Of a stretch of 64,000 bases of DNA, positions 50,748 through 59,801 are shown in pieces (within the stretch, counting starts at the first letter, position 1; each line of letters begins with the position of its first letter). The DNA comes from Rouxiella sp. S1S-2. GTDB taxonomy: Bacteria; Pseudomonadota; Gammaproteobacteria; Enterobacterales; Enterobacteriaceae. The position numbers and the translations under genes are program-made. Location: positions 3,968,001 to 4,032,000 of the forward strand of contig NZ_WFKL01000001.1 in assembly GCF_009208105.1 (NCBI RefSeq), given 5' to 3'. Under the pieces are notes generated by a model. The model did not search any database. It was not told where the DNA came from and saw nothing but the letters and a program-made list of their open reading frames with translations.

Positions 50748-50806
50748 GCTGTGTCCCTGTCGGGGCACGGCCGAGGGATGCAGTAACGTCGGCGTGCTGC
50801 ATCCTT
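50748..50806 (+). terminator. Two hairpins between the fasciclin and sigma factor genes
   Basis: First stem 50748-50757 with 50762-50771 (two G-U pairs). Second stem GGATGCAG (50776-50783) with CTGCATCC (50797-50804), followed by TTAAGTTTTT. This is likely partial termination, giving more fasciclin than sigma factor message. A TATAAT at 50741-50746 might be a separate promoter for the sigma gene. Confidence 0.5.
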
Positions 50807-50824
50807 AAGTTTTTAGGAAAACGA

Positions 50825-51400
50825 ATGAAAGACAGCGCGTTAGAAAATAATCTAACCGACGGCCAACTGCATAGTGAACTGATGCAGGCCATTGCCGCCG
50901 GTGACCGTCAGGCCTTTGAACACCTGTACCGCTTAACCTCACCTCGCCTCTTTGCCGTCGCGTTGCGCATGCTGCGCCGTCACGCCTGGGCCGAAGAAGT
51001 GCTGCACGACAGCTACATTACTGCCTGGAATCGCGCTTCATCCTATAATCCAACGCTGAGTTCTCCCTTGACGTGGCTGACGCATATCGTTCGCAACCGC
51101 TCTATTGACTGGATGCGCGGCAGTGATAATCAGTGGCAGGAGTTGGAAGATGGTGCTGAGGACAGTTTGAACGAAGAGGTCGATCAACCGCTTAACCGTC
51201 TGCAGCATGACAGTGACGCAAAGAAACTGGCGGAATGTCTGGGGCATTTGCCCGCAGAACAAAGACAAAGCCTGGTGTTAGCTTACTACCAGGGACTCTC
51301 GCACGGCGAAGTTTCCGACCATATGCAACAACCTCTCGGCACGATAAAAAGTTGGATCCGTCGCGCCCTGGAACACTTAAAGACTTGCGTGGGCCTATGA
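50825..51400 (+). CDS. ECF RNA polymerase sigma factor, SigK-like
   Basis: 191 residues. Region 2 spans about 25-95 (FEHLYRLTSPRLFAVALRML, then AEEVLHDSYITAWNRA and the -10 recognition helix LTWLTHIVRNRSIDWMR); region 4 spans about 135-190 with LPAEQRQSLVLAYYQGLSHG and GTIKSWIRRALEHLK. There is no region 1 or 3, so it is an extracytoplasmic-function factor. It resembles the SigK (ECF19) group paired with RskA. The stop overlaps the anti-sigma start (ATGA). AGGA lies 6 bases before the ATG. Confidence 0.92.
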   Translation: MKDSALENNLTDGQLHSELMQAIAAGDRQAFEHLYRLTSPRLFAVALRMLRRHAWAEEVLHDSYITAWNRASSYNPTLSSPLTWLTHIVRNRSIDWMRGSDNQWQELEDGAEDSLNEEVDQPLNRLQHDSDAKKLAECLGHLPAEQRQSLVLAYYQGLSHGEVSDHMQQPLGTIKSWIRRALEHLKTCVGL

Positions 51401-52113
51401 AAAACAGACGGGAGTATCAGGCCGCTCTGTCGGCGGAATATGCGCTTGGCACTCTGAGAGGGCCGGCGAGACTGCAGTTTGAGAAACAGATGCAGCGGGA
51501 CCCCGAGTTGGCGGCGGAAGTCGCTCGCTGGCAGGAGGCCTTTGCGCAATTGGACAACTCACTTACCCCGGTAGCCCCCCCTGAATCGGTGTGGAAACGC
51601 ATTCAGCTTCAGCTGCCGCCCAAGCCAGTGCAAATGGACTCTCTACAGTCTGCCTCGTCAGGTTCACGAGTTCGCTACATTAATCGAGCGACGCTGGGCT
51701 GGGCTGTTGCCGCTTGCCTGGCTGCGGTATTGCTGGTGCCGAGACTCTGGGAAAACAGCGCTATAAAATCGCCTGCCATGACCCCGGTTGCAGTACTGGC
51801 TAACAGTGATGCCGCGTCAAACGCCGGGCAATGGGTCGTAACAGCGAATAATTCTACCCTGCAGTTGACGATAACCCCGCTGCAGGCGGCGGCTGTTTCA
51901 ACCGACCGCAGTCTCGAGCTGTGGGTTATTCCAGCGGGTGGCAAGCCTAAATCCCTGGGATTGCTTAATAACAGCGCATCAACCCAGCTGGCTATGAATG
52001 ACAATGTGGCCGCAGGCGGGGCGTTACTGGCGATTAGTCTGGAACCTAAAGGGGGTTCTCCGACCGGACAACCTACCGGTGCGGTTCTGTACAGCGGCAA
52101 GATCGTGCTGTAA
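51397..52113 (+). CDS. RskA-like transmembrane anti-sigma factor
   Basis: 238 residues from the ATG at 51397, which shares four bases with the sigma factor stop; the frame is open upstream but inside the sigma gene. The cytoplasmic N-terminus (1-95, EYALGTLRGPARLQFEKQMQ) is the sigma-binding part; one membrane segment at about 99-117 leads to a periplasmic RskA C-terminal domain (LELWVIPAGGKPKSLG). There is no zinc-binding HxxxCxxC motif. It likely holds the sigma factor until regulated proteolysis by a signal not visible here. Confidence 0.9.
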   Translation: MKNRREYQAALSAEYALGTLRGPARLQFEKQMQRDPELAAEVARWQEAFAQLDNSLTPVAPPESVWKRIQLQLPPKPVQMDSLQSASSGSRVRYINRATLGWAVAACLAAVLLVPRLWENSAIKSPAMTPVAVLANSDAASNAGQWVVTANNSTLQLTITPLQAAAVSTDRSLELWVIPAGGKPKSLGLLNNSASTQLAMNDNVAAGGALLAISLEPKGGSPTGQPTGAVLYSGKIVL

Positions 52114-52128
52114 TCCAAACGAAGATTT

Positions 52129-52163
52129 ATATTAAAGGGAGGCACAACGCCTCCCTTTAATAT
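52129..52163 (+). terminator. Terminator after the anti-sigma gene
   Basis: Perfect 15-bp stem (52129-52143 with 52149-52163, arms ATATTAAAGGGAGGC and its complement), loop ACAAC, 15 bases past the stop. Confidence 0.75.
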
Positions 52164-52591
52164 TCAGCCACTGATATCCCCGCATCAAAAACACACCGAT
52201 TAATATCTCGCAACACAGAATTATCCTAATAAACGTCTTACTCTTGACTAGCAAATGTGAATAACACTAAATCGCATTAACATTTCAAATATATTAAAAA
52301 CAAAATTAAAAAATAAAACCTTAAGATTCATAAAGTTAAATAAAAACAACATTCTTAAGGGTTGATATTTACGTTTTTAGACCCTAGGTTATTAAGCAAG
52401 AAAGTGAAATATAAGCTTGATAGCGCGAGTTAATCCCCATGGTTTAACAGCTTGTTTTTCTTTATTAGATTGTAGCTATAAGATTGATAGGTAATATTTC
52501 TCAACGGAATACTTAAAGCTTGCTATACTTATTCCCGTGTTCACATTACTTCATAGACTAAACAGATAACGACTCACTGAAGAGGATATTA
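52164..52591 (+). other. AT-rich region before dps
   Basis: About 430 bases without a gene, very AT-rich in 52250-52340. It contains the dps promoter near its right end; nothing else recognised. Confidence 0.5.
52521..52529 (+). promoter_or_regulatory. Extended -10 of the dps promoter
   Basis: TGC-TATACT at 52521-52529, 62 bases before the start codon, without a good -35; this fits sigma-70/sigma-S recognition through the extended -10. OxyR or IHF sites were not resolved by eye. Confidence 0.5.
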
Positions 52592-53098
52592 ATGATGAGT
52601 ACCGCTAAACTGGTAAAAACGAAATCTTCAGAACTTCTATTTACACGCAACGATGTAGATGAAAGTACCAAACTTGAGACCATCAAGGTTCTCAACAAGC
52701 TGGTAACCGAGTTCATTGACCTGTCGCTTATCACTAAGCAGGCCCACTGGAACATGCGCGGTGCCAATTTTATCGGCGTACATGAAATGTTAGACGGCTT
52801 CCGTACGGCGATTATCGACCACCAAGACACTATTGCAGAACGCGTTGTGCAGCTGGGTGGCGTAGCGCTGGGGACTGTTCAGGTTGTTAATGATAAAACT
52901 CCACTGAAAAGCTACCCAACTAACATACACACTGTGCAGGAGCATTTGAAGGCTCTGGCAGAACGTTATGCGGTCGTCGCTAACGACACACGTAAAGCGA
53001 TTAACCAGGTTGAAGATGAAGACACTGCGGATATCTTCACCGCCGCTTCACGCGACCTCGATAAATTCCTGTGGTTTATTGAATCAAACATCGAATAA
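52592..53098 (+). CDS. dps: DNA protection during starvation protein Dps
   Basis: Ferritin-like dodecamer that binds DNA, oxidises Fe2+ with H2O2 and stores iron. It has 168 residues from the first ATG, or 167 from the next codon, which aligns with E. coli Dps (MSTAKLVK). The Lys-rich N-terminal tail used for DNA binding (KLVKTKSS) is kept. Ferroxidase residues lie in [20 protein letters not shown] and [15 protein letters not shown] precedes the start. Monocistronic with its own terminator, between the anti-sigma gene and glnH. Confidence 0.97.
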   Translation: MMSTAKLVKTKSSELLFTRNDVDESTKLETIKVLNKLVTEFIDLSLITKQAHWNMRGANFIGVHEMLDGFRTAIIDHQDTIAERVVQLGGVALGTVQVVNDKTPLKSYPTNIHTVQEHLKALAERYAVVANDTRKAINQVEDEDTADIFTAASRDLDKFLWFIESNIE

Positions 53099-53146
53099 GC
53101 GCTTACATTGCTGTAAAGCAGTGTTACTCGCGAGAATCAATGCATT

Positions 53147-53171
53147 GGGGGGCTATGGCTCCCCTTATTTT
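53147..53171 (+). terminator. Rho-independent terminator of dps
   Basis: GGGGGGC (53147-53153) pairs with GGCTCCCC (53157-53164, one G-U pair), followed by TTATTTTTT. Confidence 0.85.
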
Positions 53172-53437
53172 TTATTTCTAATGCCCTCCCTCCTCTGATT
53201 CCCTTCCCCCACTTAGTGTATTTACTGCCTTTAACTTAAATAATCGCGCATGCACCATAAAAGTGCCTTTAAAGTCAACATTGCCACCAGCGTTGTTTTA
53301 AAGCACACTAGTCGCTCCAAAAAATGGCAGTAAATACACAAATCAAGACAATTTGTTAGAATATTTACGCATTTTCTGTTTAACAATGTTAATAAATACG
53401 CAGTTTTAGAATAAAAATTAGTTTAGCCTAGTGGTTC

Positions 53438-53483
53438 GCACCAAAATGGACATTAGCGAAAACACAAGGCACCAAATTGGTGC
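53438..53483 (+). promoter_or_regulatory. Two NtrC-type sites upstream of glnH
   Basis: Strong palindrome GCACCAAATTGGTGC at 53469-53483 and a weaker copy GCACCAAAATGGACA at 53438-53452, centres 31 bp apart (three helical turns). From a start at about 53585 they lie near -109 and -140, spacing like that of E. coli glnA. Confidence 0.8.
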
Positions 53484-53559
53484 AAAACCCGGTATGTTTT
53501 AGCATTTCATGCCAACAAATGGTGACTAACCCTTTGAATTTTAAGAGGTGTGAAAAAGC

Positions 53560-53573
53560 GGCATATTTTTTGC
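53560..53573 (+). promoter_or_regulatory. Sigma-54 promoter of glnHPQ
   Basis: GG at 53560-53561 and GC at 53572-53573 with exactly 10 bases between (GGCATATTTTTTGC), matching the -24/-12 consensus. Predicted start about 53585. Confidence 0.8.
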
Positions 53574-53638
53574 TTGTCACCCCAAGTAACAAGAAAAGGG
53601 GTTGTTTTTCCCATAAATATACAAAGGAAATTGCACTT

Positions 53639-54382
53639 ATGAAGTCGATGTTAAAAGTTTCCCTGGCAGCGCTGACGCTGGCCTTTGCAGTAAGCTCCCA
53701 CGCAGCAGAAGAAAAACTTGTCGTAGCTACCGATACCGCATTCGTTCCTTTTGAATTCAAACAAGGTGACAAATACGTTGGTTTCGATATCGACCTTTGG
53801 GCCGCATTGGCTAAAGAAATGAAAGTGTCTTATACCCTAAAGCCGATGGACTTTGACGGTATCATTCCTGCTCTGCAGACCAAAAACATTGACTTGGCTC
53901 TGGCCGGTATCACCATTACCCCTCAGCGCGCTCAGGCAGTTGATTTCTCCGACGGCTACTACACCAGCGGCCTGATCACCATGGTGAAATCAGACAACAA
54001 AGACATCAAAAGCACCGCTGACCTGAACGGCAAAGTGGTTGCAGTGAAAAGCGGCACCAGCTCTGTTAACTACCTAGCTGCCAACCTGAAACCAAAAGAC
54101 GTTCGCCAGTTCCCTAACATCGACAGCGCCTACATGGAGCTGGGTACCGGTCGTGCAGACGCCGTACTGTTCGATGCGCCAAACATTCAGTACTACATCA
54201 AGACTGCAGGTCATGGCAACTTTAAGACTGTAGGCCCGGCTGTTGCAGGTCAGGACTACGGCGTAGCCTTCCCGAAAGGCAGCCCACTGCGTGAAAAAGT
54301 TAACGCCGCATTGAAAACGCTGCGCGCTAACGGCACCTACGCAGAAATCTATAAAAAATGGTTCGACGCAGAGCCTAAATAA
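53639..54382 (+). CDS. glnH: Glutamine-binding protein GlnH
   Basis: Periplasmic receptor of the glutamine ABC importer. The start at 53639 ([18 protein letters not shown]) follows AAAGGA and gives 247 residues (248 in E. coli); the upstream open frame to 53477 runs through the promoter. Signal peptide to residue 22 (SHA), mature start [20 protein letters not shown]. Controlled by a sigma-54/NtrC promoter. A hairpin separates it from glnP. Confidence 0.97.
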   Translation: MKSMLKVSLAALTLAFAVSSHAAEEKLVVATDTAFVPFEFKQGDKYVGFDIDLWAALAKEMKVSYTLKPMDFDGIIPALQTKNIDLALAGITITPQRAQAVDFSDGYYTSGLITMVKSDNKDIKSTADLNGKVVAVKSGTSSVNYLAANLKPKDVRQFPNIDSAYMELGTGRADAVLFDAPNIQYYIKTAGHGNFKTVGPAVAGQDYGVAFPKGSPLREKVNAALKTLRANGTYAEIYKKWFDAEPK

Positions 54383-54431
54383 TTGCAGTAATGAGATATA
54401 GCCGCTGGCGTGAAAACGTGGCGCTATATCA

Positions 54432-54468
54432 CCGACCCTGAGTGAATGTCCACCAGGGTCGGCTTGTT
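54432..54468 (+). terminator. Hairpin between glnH and glnP
   Basis: CCGACCCTG (54432-54440) pairs with CAGGGTCGG (54454-54462), followed by CTTGTTTT. Probable partial terminator that keeps binding protein in excess over GlnPQ. Confidence 0.7.
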
Positions 54469-54490
54469 TTGTTTATCAGGAGATTAATCC

Positions 54491-55146
54491 ATGCAGTTTG
54501 ACTGGAGCGTTGTTTGGGCCGCTCTTCCTATACTTCTCGAAGGCGCCAAGATGACCCTGTGGATTTCTATCCTGGGTTTAGTTGGGGGCGTAATTATCGG
54601 CGTCATTGCGGGCTTCGCGCGCGCGTTTGGCGGCGTAATCAGTCGTAATATTGCTCTGGTATTTATCGAGCTTATTCGCGGTACTCCTATCGTTGTCCAG
54701 GTTATGTTTATCTATTTTGCCCTGCCAATGATGATAAGCGGCCTGCGAATTGATCCCTTTACCGCAGCCGTTGTGACCATTGTTATCAACTCGGGTGCGT
54801 ACATCGCAGAAATTACCCGCGGTGCGGTACAGTCCATCAATCGTGGCTTTAACGAAGCAGGCCTGGCGCTGGGGCTTTCCCGCCGTGCAACGCTGCGTTA
54901 CATCATCATGCCGCTGGCTTTGCGCCGCATGTTGCCGCCGTTGGGTAACCAATGGATCGTCAGTATTAAAGATACCTCGCTGTTTATTGTTATCGGCGTA
55001 GCGGAACTCACTCGTCAAGGTCAGGAAATCATTGCCGGTAACTTCCGCGCAATGGAAATCTGGAGTGCTGTTGCCGTTATCTATCTGATCATCACGCTGG
55101 CACTGAGCTTTGCGATGCGCCGCTTAGAACGCAAACTGAAAATTTT

Positions 55147-55150
<4 letters not shown>
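54491..55150 (+). CDS. glnP: Glutamine ABC transporter permease GlnP
   Basis: Inner-membrane permease of the glutamine importer. It has 219 residues, the E. coli length, with the HisMQ-type EAA loop ([20 protein letters not shown]). AGGAG lies before the ATG. The stop overlaps the glnQ start by four bases (ATGA). Confidence 0.96.
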
Positions 55151-55867
<717 letters not shown>

Positions 55868-55869
<2 letters not shown>

Positions 55870-55896
55870 AAAAAGGCCTCGAAAGAGGCCTTTTTT
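55868..55896. terminator. Bidirectional terminator between glnQ and rlmF
   Basis: GGCCTC (55875-55880) and GAGGCC (55885-55890) around GAAA, extended by flanking A and T runs to a stem of about 12 bp; serves both convergent transcripts. Confidence 0.9.
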
Positions 55897-55927
55897 ATAT
55901 CAGTGCGATTAAATTTCTTCTATCGAC

Positions 55928-56917
55928 TCAGTTCCAGCGCTTGCCGGACCAGGCCCTTTGCTGGGACGGCGTCAGGAAAGTCCAGGCAACAAAGCGACTG
56001 ATCTTTTGGCCCTGCGCCATTTCAACGGTGCGTACGTTGGTGGCTCCCGCCTCTTCAAGCGCCTCATAAATCAGCGGCAGCGTGGTTTTCTTTGAAATCA
56101 ACACCGTAAACCACAGGCAGTTGTTGGCCTTGGTTTCACTCTCTTCAACCATGCGAACCACAAAGGCTTCTTCACCGCCTTCACACCACAGCTCATTATG
56201 CTGACCGCCAAAGTTCAACTCGGCCTTTTGGTAGGCGCGGTCCAGACCCAGGTTGTGACGTTTGCGCTGGCTGCCTGCGGCGGCTTCTTCAGCCGAACCG
56301 TGGAACGGCGGGTTGCACAGAACGGCATCATAACGCTCGTCGTGGCGGATAATGGTATCGAAAATGCGCGGCGGTTTTGCCTGCAGGCGGAAACGCACCT
56401 GATTGGTCAACAGGGGGTTAGTCGCCACAATCTTTTTCGCTGCTGCCATCGAGACTTCATCAATCTCACTGGCGGTAAAGCGCCAGCCGTATTCACGCAG
56501 CCCAACGATAGGATAAATACAGTTTGCCCCTACGCCAATATCGAGGATAGCGACGTTTTTACCCTGTGGAATGGTACCACCGTTGCTATCGGCCAATAAA
56601 TCCGCCAGATGGTGAATATAATCGGCACGTCCTGGAATTGGCGGACAGAGGTAGTCGGCCGGGATATCCCAGTTTTCAATCTGATAGAAGTGGCGCAGCA
56701 GTGCGCGGTTAAGCGCCTTTACCGCCTGAGGGCTGGCGAAGTCGATAGACAGGTCGCCCCATTTATTTTCGGCAACGAAAGGCCCAAGCTCAGGACTGCT
56801 GGCAATTAAAGCAGGAAAATCATAGCGGCTACGGTGGCGATTTCGCGCATGAAGTCCGCTTTTCTCCTGCGGGAAAACAATCTTTTTATCCTGCGGAATC
56901 GCTTTTTTTCTTTCCAC
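55928..56917 (-). CDS. rlmF: 23S rRNA (adenine1618-N6)-methyltransferase RlmF
   Basis: S-adenosylmethionine-dependent methylation of A1618 in 23S rRNA. GTG start at 56917 with GGAGAG 8 bases upstream, giving 329 residues (308 in E. coli); the extra residues are a basic N-terminal leader (MERKKAIPQDKKIVFPQEKS) before the conserved GLHARNRHRSRYDF. SAM motif ILDIGVGANCIYP near 123 and catalytic NPPFH near 202 are present. Confidence 0.95.
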   Translation of the reverse strand: MERKKAIPQDKKIVFPQEKSGLHARNRHRSRYDFPALIASSPELGPFVAENKWGDLSIDFASPQAVKALNRALLRHFYQIENWDIPADYLCPPIPGRADYIHHLADLLADSNGGTIPQGKNVAILDIGVGANCIYPIVGLREYGWRFTASEIDEVSMAAAKKIVATNPLLTNQVRFRLQAKPPRIFDTIIRHDERYDAVLCNPPFHGSAEEAAAGSQRKRHNLGLDRAYQKAELNFGGQHNELWCEGGEEAFVVRMVEESETKANNCLWFTVLISKKTTLPLIYEALEEAGATNVRTVEMAQGQKISRFVAWTFLTPSQQRAWSGKRWN

Positions 56918-57167
56918 CTGAATGACTCTCCAATATCAATGTTAAGCTTACTCGACGGCTGCGCGGTGCTTTCGCGGCGCAGCCGTCGAGAAAAATTCTG
57001 CCGCGTAAGATAACACAAACGGCCGCACAAGGCTGTCGGCATGACACATAAGGTCACGGTAAGTTGGTCGGTAACTGTTTATGGTATTGAGAAGCAGGCA
57101 CTTCTTTGGCCAGAGAATATTTAAGGCCAAGTTTTTCAACCTAAATTAATCAAAGAAAAGGTGAACG

Positions 57168-57800
57168 ATGAGTTTTGACGATCGCTACTTTTATGAACCT
57201 GCCAAAGGACATGGCTTGCCGCACGATCCGTTAAACGCAATCGTAGGCCCACGCCCTATCGGTTGGATCGCGTCGCGCAACGCTCAGGGACAGAGAAACC
57301 TGGCCCCTTACAGCTTCTTTAACTGCTTTAATTATCGTCCACCGATCATTGGTTTCGCCAGCAGCGGATGGAAAGACAGTGTGAAGAATATTGTTGAAAC
57401 CGGTGAATTTGTCTGGAATCTCACCACCCGCAGCCTGGCGATTAAAATGAATGAAAGCTCAGCGTCTTTAGCGCACGGCCGCGACGAATTTGAATTTGCA
57501 GGGCTGACACCCACACCGGGCACGTTGGTTGCCGCCGATCGCGTTGCCGAAAGTCCGGTTAATTTTGAGTGCAAACTTTCGCAGTGCATCCAGCTTCAAA
57601 GTGCGGCAGGTGAGAAAATTGATACTTGGTTAGTATTGGGTGAGGTGGTCGCGGTGCATATCGCCCGTCATCTGCTTGATGAGCAGGGGATCTATCAGAC
57701 CGCACTGGCCGAACCGGTGCTGCGCGCTGGCGGCCCTTCGGCCTACTACGGTATTTCTGAAGATTTACGTTTTGATTTGACGCGCCCGGACGCGCGTTAA
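57168..57800 (+). CDS. Flavin reductase-like (DIM6/NTAB family) flavoprotein
   Basis: 210 residues with the split-barrel FMN-binding domain: IVGPRPIGWIASRNAQGQRN near 25-44, LAPYSFFNCFNYRPPIIGF, and NIVETGEFVWNLTT near 73-86. Members reduce FMN/FAD or act on small aromatic or quinone substrates with NAD(P)H; the substrate here is not evident. It stands alone between rlmF and the M3 peptidase, with GGTGAAC before the ATG as a weak ribosome site. Confidence 0.85.
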   Translation: MSFDDRYFYEPAKGHGLPHDPLNAIVGPRPIGWIASRNAQGQRNLAPYSFFNCFNYRPPIIGFASSGWKDSVKNIVETGEFVWNLTTRSLAIKMNESSASLAHGRDEFEFAGLTPTPGTLVAADRVAESPVNFECKLSQCIQLQSAAGEKIDTWLVLGEVVAVHIARHLLDEQGIYQTALAEPVLRAGGPSAYYGISEDLRFDLTRPDAR

Positions 57801-57857
57801 TGAGGATGGAGGGGATGAAAGCTGACTGCTCTCCCCCCCACCCGCACATCAAAGTCA

Positions 57858-59720
57858 TTATTTCCTGAAATACGTCTGCTGAACGAAATCGGCAAAGTCC
57901 TGACACATCGCATCATCGCCCTCGGCGTTGTCTGCCAACACGCGCTTGCCGTCTACCACCTTGATATGCACATTAAGATCAAAGTCAGCGGCAGCCTGTT
58001 CGCGCTCGGCGGATTCTGCAATAACATGCTGGGCTTCTTGCCATGCCGATTCAACCGTTTGATTGCAAGCCTGCGCCAGATAATCAGGATTAAAACCTTC
58101 CCCTGTCAGGCTGCGCAGCGTTTGGTCGTGACTCACGCTGTTGCCGGGTGTCCAGTAATGTTTGGCCAAGTCAGGACCAATGGCTGGATTATCGGTCAAA
58201 TAGCCATCACGTTTGAGGAAGAAGGCGCGCGTCTGTTCAACCGCCATAAGCGCCAGTAAATAGCCTTGATAGGAACAGGCCGACTCCAGCGACAGCAGGT
58301 GCGGCACCGCAAGCGTAGGCCTTGGGCTGCCGGCCACGCCAAGGATATGCGTTTCAACGTCGCGAGCCAGCGCGGTAATCGCCTCAGGCGTACATTTCTC
58401 TTCCGGCCACTGATAAAGCTGCCACTCAAAATAAGGCATCAGCAGAATATGGCGTTCGTTAAATGCGCGCATCGGCTGGCGTGCAGCAATGCTTTGCTCG
58501 ATTAACGCATCAGGTACCGCTTCGCCGCGCTCGTTTTTAGCATAACGCTTAAGCCAGTCGGCATCGTCGAGCAGGCTGTCGCAAAACATGGACTGCGTCT
58601 CAGCATAGGCCATTGAGGTCGGAGGGAATTCCTGCGAAAAGCACGGGGCGTTTTGGCGAATATTGGCAAAATGCGCCGCGTGTCCGCCTTCGTGGAATAG
58701 CGTGTTTAATCCACTGGCACCACTGCCTACCTGATCCGGCTTCGCCAGGCTGGTAAAGTTGATCACCGCCGGAACCCATTTACCTTGATCGACAAAAGGC
58801 GGCACAGGACCGTGCATAAAACCGTTTTCATATTTGCCTTCACGTACCAGCAAATCGAGCTGCATTTCGGCACCATTAAAACCGATATTCAGGCGTTTAA
58901 AGCTGTTTATCCAGCGGCCTAACGAGTCGGCAAACGGGAAGTAAGGATCCAACTGACGCGTCACGTCACCGGCGCTGGTAAAGCGAATGTTCCACGGCAT
59001 TAATGCGGCATCGCCCTTGCGCGAAACCAGCTCGTTGAGGCTACGCACGTTGGCTTCGCGCGTTTGCTCCTCAAAGCGGTCCAGAATGGCAAACAGCTGC
59101 TCGGGGGTCATCTGCTCCGTTTTATTTACTTTATAATCAAAGTAGTTACGGTAGCCAAGCTGACGAGCAAAACGGTTGCGCAGGGCTATAAGCTGTGGGA
59201 AACCGTTAATGAGTAGCCACTGCTCAAGCTCACGCAGCGCAACCTGCGAACTGCGGCGATATTCTTCGTTTTCATTGGTGGCTTGATTGGTCAATAGCTC
59301 GCCGAGCGAGGCAGAAACCTGCTCCCCTTTGCTATTGAGGTGGGTCAGCCGATGCTGTTTGCGTTTGCTGTAAAGTGCAGACTCGGCCTGAATGATTTCG
59401 TCGAGCAACGCCTGCGCCTGAGGGTCTTCAATCGCATTGCAGTCAAAAAATCGATACCAACCGCGCAGACCTGTCAGTAGCGCCTCTCTTTCTTTACTCT
59501 TTGGCTCGGCTTCAACGGCAGCAATGTGTTCACGCAGCTCCACCAGTCGGGACGGATTGGCGATAAAACGTTTAAACACGCTCTCAGATGCCGAGTAGCG
59601 ATCCGAAACGTCATCATCGCCCGTGCCCATGTAATTTTGCCAGAACAACTCTTCTTTAGTTTTGTGCACCTTCATATAGTCGTGATTCAGTGCTGAAAAA
59701 TATTCCTGTGACTGTTTCAT
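57858..59720 (-). CDS. M3 family zinc metallopeptidase (oligoendopeptidase-like)
   Basis: 620-residue cytosolic peptidase, no signal peptide. Zinc motif H343-E344-G-G-H347 in NTLFHEGGHAAHF, with the third ligand expected about 30 residues on (TSMAYAETQSMF). The N-terminal helical part and spacing fit the M3 (thimet/oligopeptidase F) fold, which cleaves short peptides. It is not PrlC or Dcp by length or motif context. Single gene between the flavoprotein and ybiB. Confidence 0.87.
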   Translation of the reverse strand: MKQSQEYFSALNHDYMKVHKTKEELFWQNYMGTGDDDVSDRYSASESVFKRFIANPSRLVELREHIAAVEAEPKSKEREALLTGLRGWYRFFDCNAIEDPQAQALLDEIIQAESALYSKRKQHRLTHLNSKGEQVSASLGELLTNQATNENEEYRRSSQVALRELEQWLLINGFPQLIALRNRFARQLGYRNYFDYKVNKTEQMTPEQLFAILDRFEEQTREANVRSLNELVSRKGDAALMPWNIRFTSAGDVTRQLDPYFPFADSLGRWINSFKRLNIGFNGAEMQLDLLVREGKYENGFMHGPVPPFVDQGKWVPAVINFTSLAKPDQVGSGASGLNTLFHEGGHAAHFANIRQNAPCFSQEFPPTSMAYAETQSMFCDSLLDDADWLKRYAKNERGEAVPDALIEQSIAARQPMRAFNERHILLMPYFEWQLYQWPEEKCTPEAITALARDVETHILGVAGSPRPTLAVPHLLSLESACSYQGYLLALMAVEQTRAFFLKRDGYLTDNPAIGPDLAKHYWTPGNSVSHDQTLRSLTGEGFNPDYLAQACNQTVESAWQEAQHVIAESAEREQAAADFDLNVHIKVVDGKRVLADNAEGDDAMCQDFADFVQQTYFRK

Positions 59721-59801
59721 AGCGCCCTTCTTGGCTGAAAGTAAAAGAGATTATTAACTGAGTGTATTTACGGAGCTAGCGTCTGTCGACGGCCGTTGAT
59801 G

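Noticed and set aside
50799..50826. GCATCC-N16-ACGAAT before the sigma gene as an autogenous ECF promoter
   Set aside because: The -10 would overlap the ATG, so transcription would start inside the coding region. The GCATCC there is better explained as part of a hairpin.
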